DNA of 64,000 bases from Aphrocallistes beatrix (lineage: Eukaryota > Porifera > Hexactinellida > Sceptrulophora > Aphrocallistidae). Shown piece by piece: positions 45,557-57,139 of the stretch. The stretch lies in contig OY725500.1 of the NCBI GenBank assembly GCA_963281255.1, forward strand, positions 1,488,001 to 1,552,000, written 5' to 3'. The notes beneath the pieces were generated by a model that saw nothing but the letters and a program-made list of their open reading frames with translations, had not been told where the DNA came from and searched no databases. A program made the position numbers and the translations under genes. Numbering within the stretch: the first letter of the stretch is position 1; every line of letters starts with the position of its first letter.

Positions 45557-46236
45557 GATGCTCAAAAAAAATTGAAAGTTTGAATCTTCAGATGCACACT
45601 ATTCAAATAGTTTACTTTGATCATTAGATATTCACCATAAAAGTTTCAAGCAAGCAATTTGAAGATGATTTAGTGGTTGCGCAAGGTAGGTTCCGCCTCG
45701 TGCAGATTTATAATGGGATTTGTCCGGCTTGGTCCTTTGAAGCTACAAAAGGCGTACTTCAGATATTCTAAGAAACGAATAACTTTATTTTTGAGATATT
45801 GGGGGTGGTTTTATATCAGCTAATAATACATTTTAATGATCTAAAATTTCCCGGTTCCGAGATATTGGTTAAAACAGTTGAGACCAGCCTTCGTACTCGA
45901 AATTATTAATGATCCCAACTGTTTTCACCAATATCTCTAAACCAGTAGATTTTAGACCATTAAAATGTATTATTAGCAGATATAAAACCACGCCCCAAAT
46001 ATCTCAAAAATAAAGCTATTAGTTTCTTAGAATATCAGAAGTATGCCTTTGTAACTTTAAGCACCAAGGCGGATAAATCCCATTATAAATCTGCCCGAGG
46101 CGGAACCTACCTTGCGTCGCGACCACTAAATCATCTTCAAATTGCTTGAAACTTTAATGGTGATATCTAATAATTAAACTAAACTATTTGAATAATGTGC
46201 ACTTAAAGATTCAAAGCTTCGAATTTTTGGAGCACC
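45557..46236. mobile_element. TTAA-flanked palindromic MITE, about 680 bp
   Basis: TTAA at 45553-45556 and 46237-46240; arms of about 320 bp (ATTTATAATGGGATTTGTCC left, GGATAAATCCCATTATAAAT right). Non-coding. Confidence 0.85.
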
Positions 46237-46250
46237 TTAATATATATATA

Positions 46251-46620
46251 CACTGCCTGGACAAAAGTATTCGTACACCCCATAATTCCCCATACAAATA
46301 GTTATAATACTGATTTATTTAGCGTTTCAAGAATATTTAATTTGTGAGAGATACACTTAATTTGACTTCAAATTGGAATTCTCCACATTCAAATTACCCA
46401 CTTTATAAGTTTTCACCTTAATTACTCTTCTTCAAGATTAAGTATTTACAGCATTTGCTTTCCTATGCCACATGTCAGGAGTGATCACCATTGTATATAA
46501 TGGCATTGGTGGTATGAGGTGGCACAGTTTGAAAAAATTTAACTTTATGGGAGTGTCAACAAGTTAAAAGATTAGAAAGTGAGTAATTCGAATATGGAGA
46601 ATATCTACCCTATAATTAAT
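46251..46620. mobile_element. Tc1-like MITE, copy 2 (right end lost)
   Basis: Left TIR CACTGCCTGGACAAAAGTAT after a TA tract; related to 18653-19129. The right TIR is missing; an R1 tail fragment (about 46625-46683, CGCCTCTGGCGGCA, GCGAAGCGCGCTTGT) follows. Confidence 0.75.
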
Positions 46621-46764
46621 CAGTGTGAGCCTTGGTGCTCAAAGGACGCCTCTGGCGGCATAAGTGTCTGCGAAGCGCGCTTGTGAATAATACAAACAAA
46701 ATGCTCCAGAAACCAACACTGGACATTAACAGTGCAGTCTCCATGCTTTAGTCTTTACATGAGT

Positions 46765-47037
46765 TCATCTCATTCCTTCGCCTGCAATTCGACCTCTTTG
46801 TAAGTCTTGGAAAGAATTAACAACTCTTTCCTCTTTCCAGAGGGTTAGTAAACGAAAAGCATTCCAGAACGAAATAGTAGACGATACAACAGAATTAAGC
46901 GCTCGGGAGAATTTAAAGTAAGCTTTGATGTCATCATCAACAAATTGACTTGCGGAATAACATTCGGAATCAAGGCCTACAGTAAAATTTCTAATTTGTT
47001 TGGAGTCCTCTCGAGATTGGAGTACATTAATGAACAA
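46765..47037 (-). CDS. Possible exon of unknown protein
   Basis: A 90-residue open frame with reasonable amino acid composition (VLQSREDSKQIRNFTVGLDS, YFKFSRALNSVVSSTISFW). The start codon given by the frame is not ATG, and CTGCTCTTTTAAG just upstream could be a splice acceptor. I recognise no domain. It lies between transposons and could be a decayed transposon frame. Confidence 0.25.
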   Translation of the reverse strand: MFINVLQSREDSKQIRNFTVGLDSECYSASQFVDDDIKAYFKFSRALNSVVSSTISFWNAFRLLTLWKEERVVNSFQDLQRGRIAGEGMR

Positions 47038-47642
47038 GTTCTTAAAAGAGCAGCCGAAACGTTAGTATGAACCTACCAATTTGATTTAGAAATTTCACAG
47101 ACCGATGAACTAGTGCAATTCGCATTTCTAATTCGTACCCCACTGGGAGCGCAATTCAGGGATAAAAATGTCGGCCGATAGACCGATAGTGCAGCTCCAG
47201 TAAGTGACTGGAAGGGATATGAAATGTGACTATCGAATACATCAGGCAATACTCATTTTAGAGCATTCGAAGTTTGAAATATGAAATCTACATATTGAAA
47301 TGCCCTATATTATCCGGCGTTGAGAGTTCGCTTTGAGCTTAAAATAATATTTTTCAAATATATATCTATATATATCAATAGGTCAATAACTCATAAAATG
47401 GTCAAATTATTACTTAATCTACATGTACTTGTATATTAGCCGTTGAGAACGCTTTTAGATCAAAATAAAACTTTTTTTTAAAGGTGTGAAAATATGTGTA
47501 TATATATGTATATACATAAGTAGTAACTCGTGAAATACTCAGATTATTACTCTCAAAGTGAGAAAATCCGATTATACTCATTAAATCGCTTTTAGTTCAA
47601 TACATGCATACTAGTGTTTGGAATCCGGATAGTAATATCCGG

Positions 47643-47767
47643 CAGAGGCGTGGCACATGCGGCCTAGACCGCAACCTCAAAGGCTGTGCCCACTAAAATT
47701 TCACAAATTAGCATTGGGTTCCGCAACCCTCTCCCGAAACGGAAAAATTGGGCTGGCTACGCCTCTG
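47643..47767. mobile_element. hAT MITE with perfect 8-bp TSD
   Basis: 125 bp, ends CAGAGGCGTGGC and GGCTACGCCTCTG, TSD ATATCCGG at 47635-47642 and 47768-47775. Confidence 0.95.
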
Positions 47768-48072
47768 ATATCCGGATTGTAAATATAGTCGGATATTCAG
47801 ATTTTTTGATATTTAGATATCTTGGCTGCAATTGGTAATTAGTCAAGGATTCAGAGAGTCACTGTTATCATATTATTTACAACTTCACTGATATCGATGT
47901 GTATCAATTTTCAGAGATATTTGTTTATGATACTCGCCTTAAAATCCAAAATTTAAGTAAATGTTTATTGTGGAAGCCTAACCGTGGGGATATTCAATAA
48001 TAATGATCCTTACTATTAAAACTTAATTAAATTTGTTTGTGTATATATATAGTATATATATATATATATATA

Positions 48073-48557
48073 TCTGCAACGAATTGATTGAAAAAACTGC
48101 CAGGCGTAGAAAGCTGATTTTTGGCATGTGGGAGTCTTTGGGCTATGGCTCCAGTAAGTTCTGAGTTCAAACCAAAATGTCGACTCATTATGGGATTATG
48201 ACGTCATGGTCACCTTTTTTATAATAGAAATTTCAGTTTTTCGACTATAACTCAATCATTTTAAGTGATAGAAGGCTGAAATTTTAATAGAATATGTATA
48301 TTGATATGTCTCACATATGATACAACCATCATCAAAAAAATGATGACTCATCACTGTGTTATGACGTCATCATTACGCATCAAAATTTAAAAAATTGACA
48401 AATTTGGTGATTTTTCGTGCGACATCAATTATAACAGTAGGACAGACGTATTTAGAGATGTTATCTCCCTTATAATCAATCAATGTGACCTCAGGCGCCT
48501 CCGGCGGACACAAAGTGTCCACCAGCCGCGCAGCGCAAGCAAGCGAAGCGCGCTTGT
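48073..48557 (+). repeat. R1 dispersed repeat, copy 6
   Basis: Full unit, TCTGCAACGAATTGATTGAA to GCGAAGCGCGCTTGTA, preceded by a (TA)n tract and by ATCCTTACTATTAAAACTTA at about 48003. Confidence 0.9.
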
Positions 48558-48773
48558 ATCAGTTATGATTCTTTGAAAATATGGCAGAGGATTAAATAGT
48601 CGGAATTTGCCTCCAATATTTAATCTACTAAAACTACAACAATATACAAATAAGAAATTAAAATGATGAAAAGAAACAGCTATGTAAAATCGATACGATT
48701 TACTAAAACCTAACAAAGTAAATATTCCAAAAGAATTAACACACTTCTATTAAAAGAACTAGCTATACAATCT

Positions 48774-48986
48774 TCACACAGGAATCTTCAGTAAGTAAGG
48801 ATATTGGAAAGTTCCCACATAGATGAAGCCTTGAAATTCTTCCGCATGTGATATGTGTAGGATATGCTCTGCACGTTCATCATAGTACATGTCCAATAAT
48901 TCCCCTTCCTCGCCAATCCTAATGAAGAGGCTCTCTTTAGGTGATAATACGGATTTAATGAAATCTGTAGTGAAGAGTTTGAATAT
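48774..48986 (-). CDS. APMAP: APMAP exon 3
   Basis: 213 nt, acceptor TTTCACAG before 48986, stop TGA ending at 48774. Encodes IFKLFTTDFIKSVLSPKESL, then a segment ending GFIYVGTFQYPYLLKIPV, matching the final propeller blade of APMAP (HLYLGSFRSPFLCRL in vertebrates). Too short to be obvious as an isolated frame. Confidence 0.9.
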   Translation of the reverse strand: MFKLFTTDFIKSVLSPKESLFIRIGEEGELLDMYYDERAEHILHISHAEEFQGFIYVGTFQYPYLLKIPV

Positions 48987-49309
48987 CTGTGAAAATAGTG
49001 ATTATTCGATATTCCTGTAATATGATACTTGTATAATTGAAATTAGGAAGATGTTTTCTTAACTGAATAGTTTCTGGAAGTCTTTTCGATCCTTCTGAAT
49101 TTTCACTATTTCCATTTTACTCTATCTTAACGATCAAATTTTAAAAAATTTACAACTTAGACTACAAAGTTATAATGTTTAATTCACAACTCTAAGCAAT
49201 AATAAATTCATTTACGAAAAAAAATCAAAAAAGATCCCAATTTTTTCCTCCACCTTTCAAATGCAGTTACCATCCAGACATCCCACATGGTGGCGCGCTG
49301 CCAAGTGAG

Positions 49310-50025
49310 TAGGGTTGCCAGATTTTCAAAAGGCCAAACCCGGACATAATTTATTCTCTAAAAAATTAACCATATGTACTACCTGTTACTGCATCTTCTA
49401 AGTGAAACTGAGTGTTGGATGAAAAATGCTTATTGTAATGTTATCTAATTTTAAATTTGTATCAATAACTTATCGTCAAAATATACAGAATACATAAATA
49501 ATCAAGAGAAATTATAAATTATATTTCGTCTATTAGTTATTGCGGGTAAACTAAAATCTCAGAGAATAAAATTTGAAATAACAATTTGAATGTAGGTAAT
49601 TTACTGTAAACCAGAGCTGCAAAGACACATAAAATGACCCTTGACCCACGTGACTACATATCTACATATCATAATTCATCGTTGAAGCCATTGAACACAG
49701 AAACAAAAAGAAGATTCCAAGTATACTCATTACGAAACATGTTAGGGAGTAAGGGTCAGTATTCAGTAGTATACGTACACTATGGTAGCATTACAAATCA
49801 GTAATAATCCAAATTTCACAAACTTGCACTCTATCTTCAAATATTAGAGAGTAACACGTTTGCAGCAGAGCAATAGCTAACTAAATAACTTAGATACGGA
49901 TAGAATATATTGACAGTCCTGAGTAGTGAGTCGGACAGGACTCAAAATTCTCCAAACCCGGACAAATTCATCCCATTCCCGGACTCCGGACAAATGGCTC
50001 GAAACCCGGACGTCTGGCAACCCTA
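49310..50025. mobile_element. Non-autonomous hAT element in APMAP intron 2
   Basis: 716 bp, ends TAGGGTTGCCAGA and TCTGGCAACCCTA, perfect 8-bp TSD CAAGTGAG (49302-49309 and 50026-50033). It splits an older palindromic MITE (about 49268-50107) related to 3727-3873. Inner ACCCGGACA repeats occur at both ends. Confidence 0.95.
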
Positions 50026-50816
50026 CAAGTGAGTATAGTCAAGAACAGTTATTGTTCAATGTAATAACTTTATATGCTCGACTAAACTCACTTGGCAGCG
50101 CTGCACCCTGTGAGAGGTCTGTTGATTCTAGTGTTCAGTATAAAATTTGCTGAAATTTGAGGGACAACACAGGAATGTAACAACATTCCATTGTCAGATT
50201 TCTTAGCTACCCCATCAAGTGACCCTTTGTTTTTATCCTTTAGGCTCCCTGAGTACAAATATACATAAATCAACCATGTACGTATATGGTCCTTCAGTAA
50301 GATTTTCTGAAAGGGGGACCTTGTCCAGCACTCAGTGAATCCTGAATGTTCAAGCATGCGCAATGGTCAATACTTAATATTTGAGCTGAAATTATTAGCA
50401 TAAGCTTTCCATACCAAACCTCCAACATTCCCAGGCCAACTGAATCCGACGAAATTCACCAAAGATGGTCGACCTAATTATGCAATTCATAGGCGACTGG
50501 GTGGCCATTTTGAAAAATTGTTTAACCTCAACTAAGGTGACCAAGGTCATCTACCACTAATATAACCCAATAGGATCAAAATATATGTGTACCAAGTTTG
50601 GTGCTTTACTCACACTGTCACGATCTGACCTAAAATCTGCTCTAAGTAACTGGACTATTATTAACTAATTCAAAGAAGTTTGACCAATTCTAAGAAAATA
50701 GTTCTTAGAATTCGTTAATAATTCCTAACGACTAATTTTTCGCGATCTTTAGAATTATTCGTAGAAGTTTAGCATATATGTAACCAAGTATATAACCAAT
50801 CCAAATCTCGTCTTAC

Positions 50817-51448
50817 CACAATATTCACGATTGGGTGTGCTGAAGCGAAATCACTGATGAAGGGCCACTTCCTCATAGACGGAAGACCCACCAAGTACCC
50901 TCCCCGTGGGCTCCTCCGGATATTGTCCGGCATGCCTATCAGATTGTCTGCGAATATCTGTACACTCCCATCTTCTATACTGATCCGGAGGATGCGAGCT
51001 CTTGGAGTCTCTGTGACGAGCAAGAACTTCCCGTTTCTGTGCAACTCCACTCCGTTACTGAAGTAGAGTCCCTCCGCTACTAAGGAGAGCTCCTGACTGT
51101 CCAAGGTGAATTTGAATAATCTCCCTCTCGGGCTCAACTCTGCTACCGCGTACAAGAAATCTCGCAATCCGTGCTCATCAGACGCATCCGTGAAGTAAAT
51201 GGTGTTGTTGTCTGGCATTATTAGCAAGTCATCCCCGAACTTTATCTCTCTATCAACTTTTATCTTTTTGAAATCGAGAACAAGCTCTTTAGTTAACTCA
51301 ACAATGTTAACTTTGAATAGTCCATAAAACGGATCCATCACTATCAAGTTTTCTTCGTCCAGGAATCTTATTCCGAGAGGACGTCCGCACTTTGGGTCAG
51401 GCTTAGTCGTGATATTAGCGCAGTATTTGTCATCAAGTGCAGCAGTAC
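50817..51448 (-). CDS. APMAP: APMAP exon 2
   Basis: 632 nt, acceptor CCCCTAG before 51448, donor GTG|GTAAGA after 50817. It encodes most of the six-bladed propeller: CGRPLGIRFLDEENLIVMD, YGLFKVNIVELTKELVLDF, IYFTDASDEHGLRDFLYAV, FSNGVELHRNGKFLLVTET and MPDNIRRSPRGGYLVGLPS. The spacing matches vertebrate APMAP closely, including the Asn/Asp residues lining the central metal site of the strictosidine-synthase/paraoxonase-like fold. Confidence 0.95.
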
Positions 51449-51549
51449 CTAGGGGAGTCATTAATACATCTGGAACACGATCCTACAGATATACTACAGC
51501 TGATAAGAAAGTATGGCATGCACGTTGCATAACCGCCTCTATGTATTAT

Positions 51550-51615
51550 CCTAGTATAGTTAGTTTGGGGACCGAATTTATATATACACACGTATATATA
51601 TATATATATATACGT
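51550..51615. repeat. Left copy of a long duplication abutting the MULE
   Basis: Starts CCTAGTATAGTTAGTTTGGG and ends in (TA)n CGT directly against the MULE left terminus. The same sequence starts at 53238, directly against the right terminus. The unique part (about 43 bp) is identical in both copies. Confidence 0.9.
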
Positions 51616-53237
51616 GGGAACCGGACACTTCCCCCCCGTTAATGAATAACACTAAATCGCGGACATTTCCCCCCCAAAGTGTTAACATTGATCACCGCTA
51701 CTAGCGTATGAAGGCTACATTTACGTCTTTCAAAAAAGACTTGCATCGGGGATAGATTCTTACGAATGCCAAAAGAGAAGAAACTATGGGTGTAATGCTA
51801 GGATTAAGATCTTGGATGATTCAATCGTCGATGCAATTAACGATCACACACATGCTCCTGCGATGAATCATGTGGAAGTTCAAAAGCTGTGTCATGGAAT
51901 TAAGCGTAAAGCAATTGAATCGCAAAAGACTCCTCAACAAATTATATCATCTGCTGTGATGAATATTAGCCAAGGTGCTGCCGGTATAATTCCTCCAATA
52001 AGAACCATTAGAAGGTGCATACGTCGATATAGGCAAAACGAAGGAATACCCAATCCAATACCACTAGTGGCAAGCGAAATGAATATCCCTGAAGAATTTA
52101 AGTTCACTACACATGGTGAACAATTCCTTCTATTTGATAATGGAAAAGATTCAAGTAGTAGAATGCTTATATTTTCCACATCTACTAATCTTGACCTTTT
52201 AAATAGATCTAGATTGTGGTTTGCTGACGGTACCTTGAAAACAGTTCCGCAAATTTTTTACCAGCTTTATACAATCCATGCATTCTCCAATGGTAGAGTA
52301 TTCCCGTGTTTATGCTTTACTCTCTGATAAGAAAGAGGAAACTTATAACACACTTTTTTTTCAACTCAAAATCCTAAAACTTGGTCTCAATCCTTCACGT
52401 ATTTCTATTGATATCGAACAGGCAGCAATCAATGCTTTTAGAGCTAATTTTCCTGTAGCCGCTATCGATGGGTGTTTTTTTCATTTTTCTCAGAATATTT
52501 ATCGAAAGGTACAGTCAGAAGGATTGCAACACCAATATATGGCCGATGAAACCTTCTCAAACAACGTGAAGATGCTTGCAGCATTAGCATTTGTTCCTTT
52601 AAATGACATAGTAAATGCATTCGACACGGTTGTAGCACAGATGCCAGAACTTGACCCAATAATAGATTATTTTGAAAATAACTATATAGGAGTGATGCAT
52701 CGCCGAGGAAGACGTCGACCAAGATTCCCACTAGAATTATGGAACGTAAATAATCGGGTTGAAGAGGAAATTCCTAAAACAAATAATCACGTGGAAGCAT
52801 ATCATAGGCATCTCCAGGCTGCGATCCTTTCATTTCATCCAAATATTTGGACTTTTCTTAAGGTCTTGAAGAAGGAGGAAGCATTAAAGAGGTTGGAGAT
52901 TATTCAAATGGAAGCTGTCGAAGCAGCTCCTCCTCAAAAAATACGTTACCGCGAATGTAGTAGCAGAATACAAGCAATTGTTAAGGACTATGACAATAGA
53001 AATACCCTTAGTTTTCTCAGAGGTATTGCCCATAATTTATCTTTCTGAAATTTCTAGATTATCGTTTGTCGCATAAATTATATGCTAGTTGTTCTATTTA
53101 TTCTAATACTAATGTTAATCAAATAATTAATACATTATTTATAAAGACAGCTGAATATATAAGCAAATACTAGTAACGGGGGGAAATGTCCTAGGGGAAG
53201 TATCATTCATTAACTGGGGGGGAAGTGTCCTAGACCC
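51616..53237 (+). mobile_element. FLYWCH-type MULE DNA transposon
   Basis: TIRs GGGAACCGGACACTTCCCCC and, reversed from the right, GGGTCTAGGACACTTCCCCC, both followed by RTTAATGAAT. A second GGACATTTCCCCCC block lies inside each end, so the termini are tandem. It carries one frameshifted transposase. It lies in intron 1 of APMAP in the opposite orientation to that gene. Confidence 0.9.
51692..53048 (+). pseudogene. MULE transposase with FLYWCH zinc finger, one frameshift
   Basis: The frame opens after TGA at 51689-51691. An N-terminal FLYWCH finger is visible (EGYIYVFQKR, SYECQKRRNYGCNARI, NDHTHAP: aromatic, C-x-C and H-x-H positions). Then come a linker and the MULE transposase core: WFADGTLKTVPQIF (first catalytic Asp), the second Asp in RISIDIEQAAINAF with CFFHFSQNIYRKV downstream, and Glu in NNHVEAYHRHLQ. 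A shift of frame near 52305-52325 joins the halves at VFPC/YALLSDKKEETY. Apart from that one lesion the gene looks nearly intact, so the copy is young. Confidence 0.9.
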
Positions 53238-53279
53238 CCTAGTATAGTTAGTTTGGGGACCGAATTTATATATACACAC

Positions 53280-53353
<74 letters not shown>

Positions 53354-53360
53354 GTATATA
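53238..53360. repeat. Right copy of the duplication, with expanded (TA)n
   Basis: Same start as 51550, then about 70 bases of pure TA (53283-53352) before TACGTATATATAACAC. Confidence 0.9.
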
Positions 53361-53837
53361 TAACACAATGAGTGTGATGAGTGTTCTATAACATCTGAAA
53401 ATGCTTGGTTTCGCTTCGTTCAAACAGAGATCTCTCCAAAAAAGCTGCAAAATCAAAGGATTATGATATTTATCCTGACTAAAATGCCTCAATGGTTCCA
53501 AAGGGGAGCACGATGCCTCGCCCAAAAGGCCATCCCAGAAAGATCACTTTCGCTTCAGTTTCGCATTATTCTAAACTGAAAATCAAAACCTAGGAGTACA
53601 ATTTTCGGACAAATGCATACTATAAAATTCGGACAGATGCAGCTCTCCCGTTTTAAGGCTTTAAATATAATTGGAGTATTTTCCCCAAACAACTATTATA
53701 GCAAAATAGTAAAGTAACAATAACCATTTAAAACTAAAAATATATTTCGTAGTCTACCAGACAATAAATATTGGTTTTAACATACTTTAGTTGTTAAAGG
53801 AACGCTCCTTCAAACGCACCGAATTCTACACACGTAC

Positions 53838-54243
53838 CTGTTCTCAATAATAATTTCGGCTCAGACAGATCCAAACCAAACCGAGCTATCGCTCCACTCG
53901 CTAGCGCTGTGTACACCTGGCCAGATGCTTCATGCACCGCAAAGCATTCTGCTCCAAACATGCGGAGACGCTCTGGAGACTGGATCCGTTTTATTTTATC
54001 TTCAGGAGGCATTTCAGGGTACTTTTCAGAAATCACTGTCGCTACCGGGTTTATCGGATAGGGAGTGAAATAGAGGTACAGAACTAGGAAGGTCCATGGC
54101 AACAGCGAAATACTGCAGCAACAAGTACATAGACCTATGCTAAGTTTACTTTGCGGCTCTTTGTGCGACGCTTCGCCTCTATCTTGATCCTCATTCTTAG
54201 AATTTGTTTTATCGGGCTTCCTCTGTCGTATTTTTCCCTCCAT
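53838..54243 (-). CDS. APMAP: APMAP exon 1
   Basis: 406 nt from ATG 54243 to donor ACAG|GTACGT. The N-terminal 30 residues are basic and cytosolic (KIRQRKPDKTNSK). Residues about 33-62 form a Cys-rich signal anchor (SIGLCTCCCSISLLPWTFLV), then the propeller begins (ERLRMFGAECFAVHEASGQV). Exons 1-3 sum to 1251 nt, 416 residues, the same length as human APMAP, with consistent phases (1, then 0). APMAP is a type II membrane protein with arylesterase activity in vertebrates; the function here is inferred. Confidence 0.95.
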
Positions 54244-54308
54244 GTTTTAACCCCTGTATAAAATGAACAAGCTACAAGTATATAACTAAAAAAGGTCTAT
54301 GGATTTGA

Positions 54309-54594
54309 CCTAAGTTGACTAATTCACGAATTAATGAATTATTCGAATAATTCGAATAATTCATAATTCATCAGGCCAGAGAAGAATTATTCAAAATTGT
54401 AAGTTTTTTACAAGAAAATATCATTGATTATATTAATGAATTTTTCGAATAATTCATAATTCAGGATTCTGAACTTTCGAACAATTCATAATTCCTGAAT
54501 TATGAACTATTCGAATAATTCATATTTCAGGAATTATGAATTATTCGAATAATTCATAATTCTTTGCCATTTTTTGATGATTAGTCAACTTAGG
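54309..54594. repeat. AT-rich inverted-repeat element built of GAATTATTCGAATAATTC units
   Basis: Outer inverted ends CCTAAGTTGACTAAT and ATTAGTCAACTTAGG. The inside is largely tandem, self-complementary ATTATTCGAATAATTCATAA units. No clear TSD. Upstream (5') of APMAP by about 70 bases. Confidence 0.85.
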
Positions 54595-55092
54595 ATTGGA
54601 CTGAAAATGCTGGTGAGAACAGCATTTGGTTGGTCACTTGGGATGTCTATACACACATTATAACTATCCAAATACTGAGTACTCCTCTCAATTCATAAAC
54701 TAGTGAATGGTCTCTGTCTGCAGCTGTACTAATTCACTAAAATTATCCTCATGTTTATGACTCTCTTACACTTCTCCTCTAAACATTAATTAAATACAAC
54801 CCCCGGGAAAATCTAGATGCCTAATTTCCGTAACGGGACGAGTCAAGATGCCTATTTCTTCCTATTTCGCAACCCTTAAACATGTTCGGCGAACATTTTC
54901 GACGAAAATTCCGGGATTCTATGAACATTCTTTTATTATGAACTAACCTCCTGGTCCCAATTTCATTTCTTAGATAGGATTTGAATTGAATCAAGTTCGC
55001 TTAATATGAAGTATCTCTATTATGAACAGATTTTTTTGGACCCCTGGTGGTTCACAATAAGCGACCCTGACTGTATATATATATATATATGT

Positions 55093-55571
55093 ATGTAACG
55101 AATTGATTGAAGAAACTACCATGCACAGAAAGCTGACTTTTGGCATGTGGGAGTCTTTTGGCTATGGCTCCACTAAGTTCAGAATTCAGACGAAAATGTC
55201 TACTCAACGTCAATGTCACCTTTTTTATAATTAGAAATTTCAGTTTTTCGACCATAACTCGACCATAACGACCATAACAGCTATTTTAAGTGATAGAAGG
55301 CTGAAATTTTAATAGAATGTGTATATTAATATATCTCACATATGATACAACTCTCATCAAAAAATGATGATTAATCACTCTGTTATGACGTCATTATTAC
55401 GCATCAAAAATTAAAAATTTGACTAATTTGATTATTTTTTAGTGATATTGATCACAACAGTAAGACAGACGTATTTAGAGATATTGTCAACCTTAAAATC
55501 AAACCTTGTGAGCCCAGGCGCACACAAAGTGTCTGCCAGCCGCGCAGCGGAAGCAAGCGAAGCGCGCTTGT
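55093..55571 (+). repeat. R1 dispersed repeat, copy 7
   Basis: Full but diverged unit with a deletion around CTACTCAACGTCAATGTCAC and a short CATAACGACCATAACAG duplication; ends GCGAAGCGCGCTTGTT. Confidence 0.85.
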
Positions 55572-55680
55572 TGTATTAAAAAATCTTAACCAAAACTACG
55601 CAGAATTGTCTCCTATTTTGAGATCCTAGTATTAACTAACCATGGATTGATTAGTACCGTGTTATTTTGAGATATATCAT

Positions 55681-55866
55681 AGTATTCTGAGATTTTGTTA
55701 CGCTTACTCAAATGGACTTGTGGTTCAATCGGTTTCACCGTAACTTGATAACCACCGCCACCAAATTGTGGCACATGACACAATTTGGTGGCAGTGGTTA
55801 TCCAGTTACGATGAACCGATTGAACCACAAGTCCATTTGAGTAAGCGAAACAAAATCTCAAAATAC
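55681..55866. repeat. Near-perfect inverted repeat of about 186 bp
   Basis: The arms (TGAGATTTTGTTACGCTTAC left, GTAAGCGAAACAAAATCTCA right) pair over about 80 bp around CACATGACACAA. No TSD recognised. Confidence 0.85.
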
Positions 55867-56036
55867 CACGCAACAGTGCTAAATGGTATCTGCCGTACCG
55901 CCTCACTGGCCGTGCATTTAGATTTATGATTGTACTAACCAAAAGATTAGGCCCTTTCTTTATTGATCGTCTAAAATAGTTATGATAGATTTTTTATGTG
56001 TAGAGTCCATTTTCGTACTTAGAATAGAATCTAGGG

Positions 56037-56604
56037 TCCATATAGGGTGCTCGACCAGAAAGGAGCCAATGTATTAGTGGCGCTACAAAGAGGGAGTAAG
56101 TGGCACCACGCCGACCGCTGCAAGCGTTTCGAGATGAATGATGAGTTATTCATCCCAATTCAAGCCTCAACGCCGACAGAGGAAGGATGGAGAACGTACA
56201 GGCGAGCGAGTCCGCCGAAGCAATAACGGAGACAAAGGCTGATGAGTCGGTGGATCTGGATTTTGAGGGGCCTAATCATGAGCCAGGGATCCTTACTCAA
56301 GGTACGGAAGGAAGCGCAAGTCAAACAATACCCAGACCATGTCCCATGGGTCCAAGTGGCAGAGCGACCCGCGGGATGGGGGACAAGTCTCCATCGCAAG
56401 GAAGATAATTGATGTCAGAATCTCTTATTTCAGGCTATAATAGAAAGCAGTAGCTCACTCTTATTTATTACCTAGCCTTACTTGTTAGCTCTAGTTTATA
56501 GATCTCAATTAGTATTTCTCTGTAATTGAACGTTACGTATAATTAATAATTATCCATTCTCTGTTCGATTGGGTCGGAGTCCACGATATTTCGATCGCAC
56601 AACA
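56037..56604 (+). mobile_element. 3' fragment of an element-1-type Ty3/gypsy retrotransposon
   Basis: A 3' pol remnant (56045-56408; about NVLVALQRGSKWHHADRCKR in the shared frame) followed by the LTR 56410-56604, which begins TGATGTC and ends CGCACAACA. No other part of the element is present. Confidence 0.85.
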
Positions 56605-57135
56605 GCCGACTATCATTTGTATTAGTGGCTTACTTCTAAAATACCCGGCCAGCAATTTGACCCACCTCCCCCTCCCTCGTGGATCCCCACCACTCCACTC
56701 AAATAGGTTTCACCCAATTATGTTTCACTCAAATAGGTTCCACTCAAACGAGTTTCAAAAATCATGATTTATTTCTACTTTTCTAAGTCCTCTTTGGCAC
56801 ATTTCTGTTAATTTTAAGTAAACTAGACCAGGTTTTATTAAGGTTGATTCCTTTGCGTAACTCTATGAATCGTGGTGTAATTTTACACCAAGATCGTCAT
56901 TAAAAAACCATGAACTAGACTTTGGAGCTTTTTCATATTTCCGAAATATTTTTTTTAATACTAGGCGCTCGCAGGGAGATTACAGATAACCCCTGCGCTT
57001 ATTCAAGTCCAGGTGCTTTTCAAGGCAAACCCCGGCGTTTATTCGGGGAAAGACGGTATGGATATTTCCAGTATTCGGCGTAAATCATAATATCTCTTAG
57101 TTTTAGTAACAAATTCAATTTATTTATAACTGCAG
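56605..57135. other. Upstream region of the NHL gene
   Basis: Contains a half copy of the CCGTATTTCC MITE right end (about 57030-57057) and short GTTTCACTCAAATAGG repeats near 56700-56750. No promoter element can be called with confidence. Confidence 0.4.
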
Positions 57136-57139
57136 CACA

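Noticed and set aside
53139-53525. 128-residue minus-strand frame
   Set aside because: Its core is an IYIYIY run from the (TA)n tract; no coding character.
55752-55845. Hairpin considered as a microRNA or structured RNA gene
   Set aside because: Arms extend to about 80 bp with near-perfect pairing and no bulge pattern; a palindromic mobile or duplicated sequence is simpler.
56187-56408. 73-residue plus-strand frame as an independent gene
   Set aside because: It aligns with the C-terminal pol region of the retrotransposon at 29163-29696 and runs into that family's LTR.
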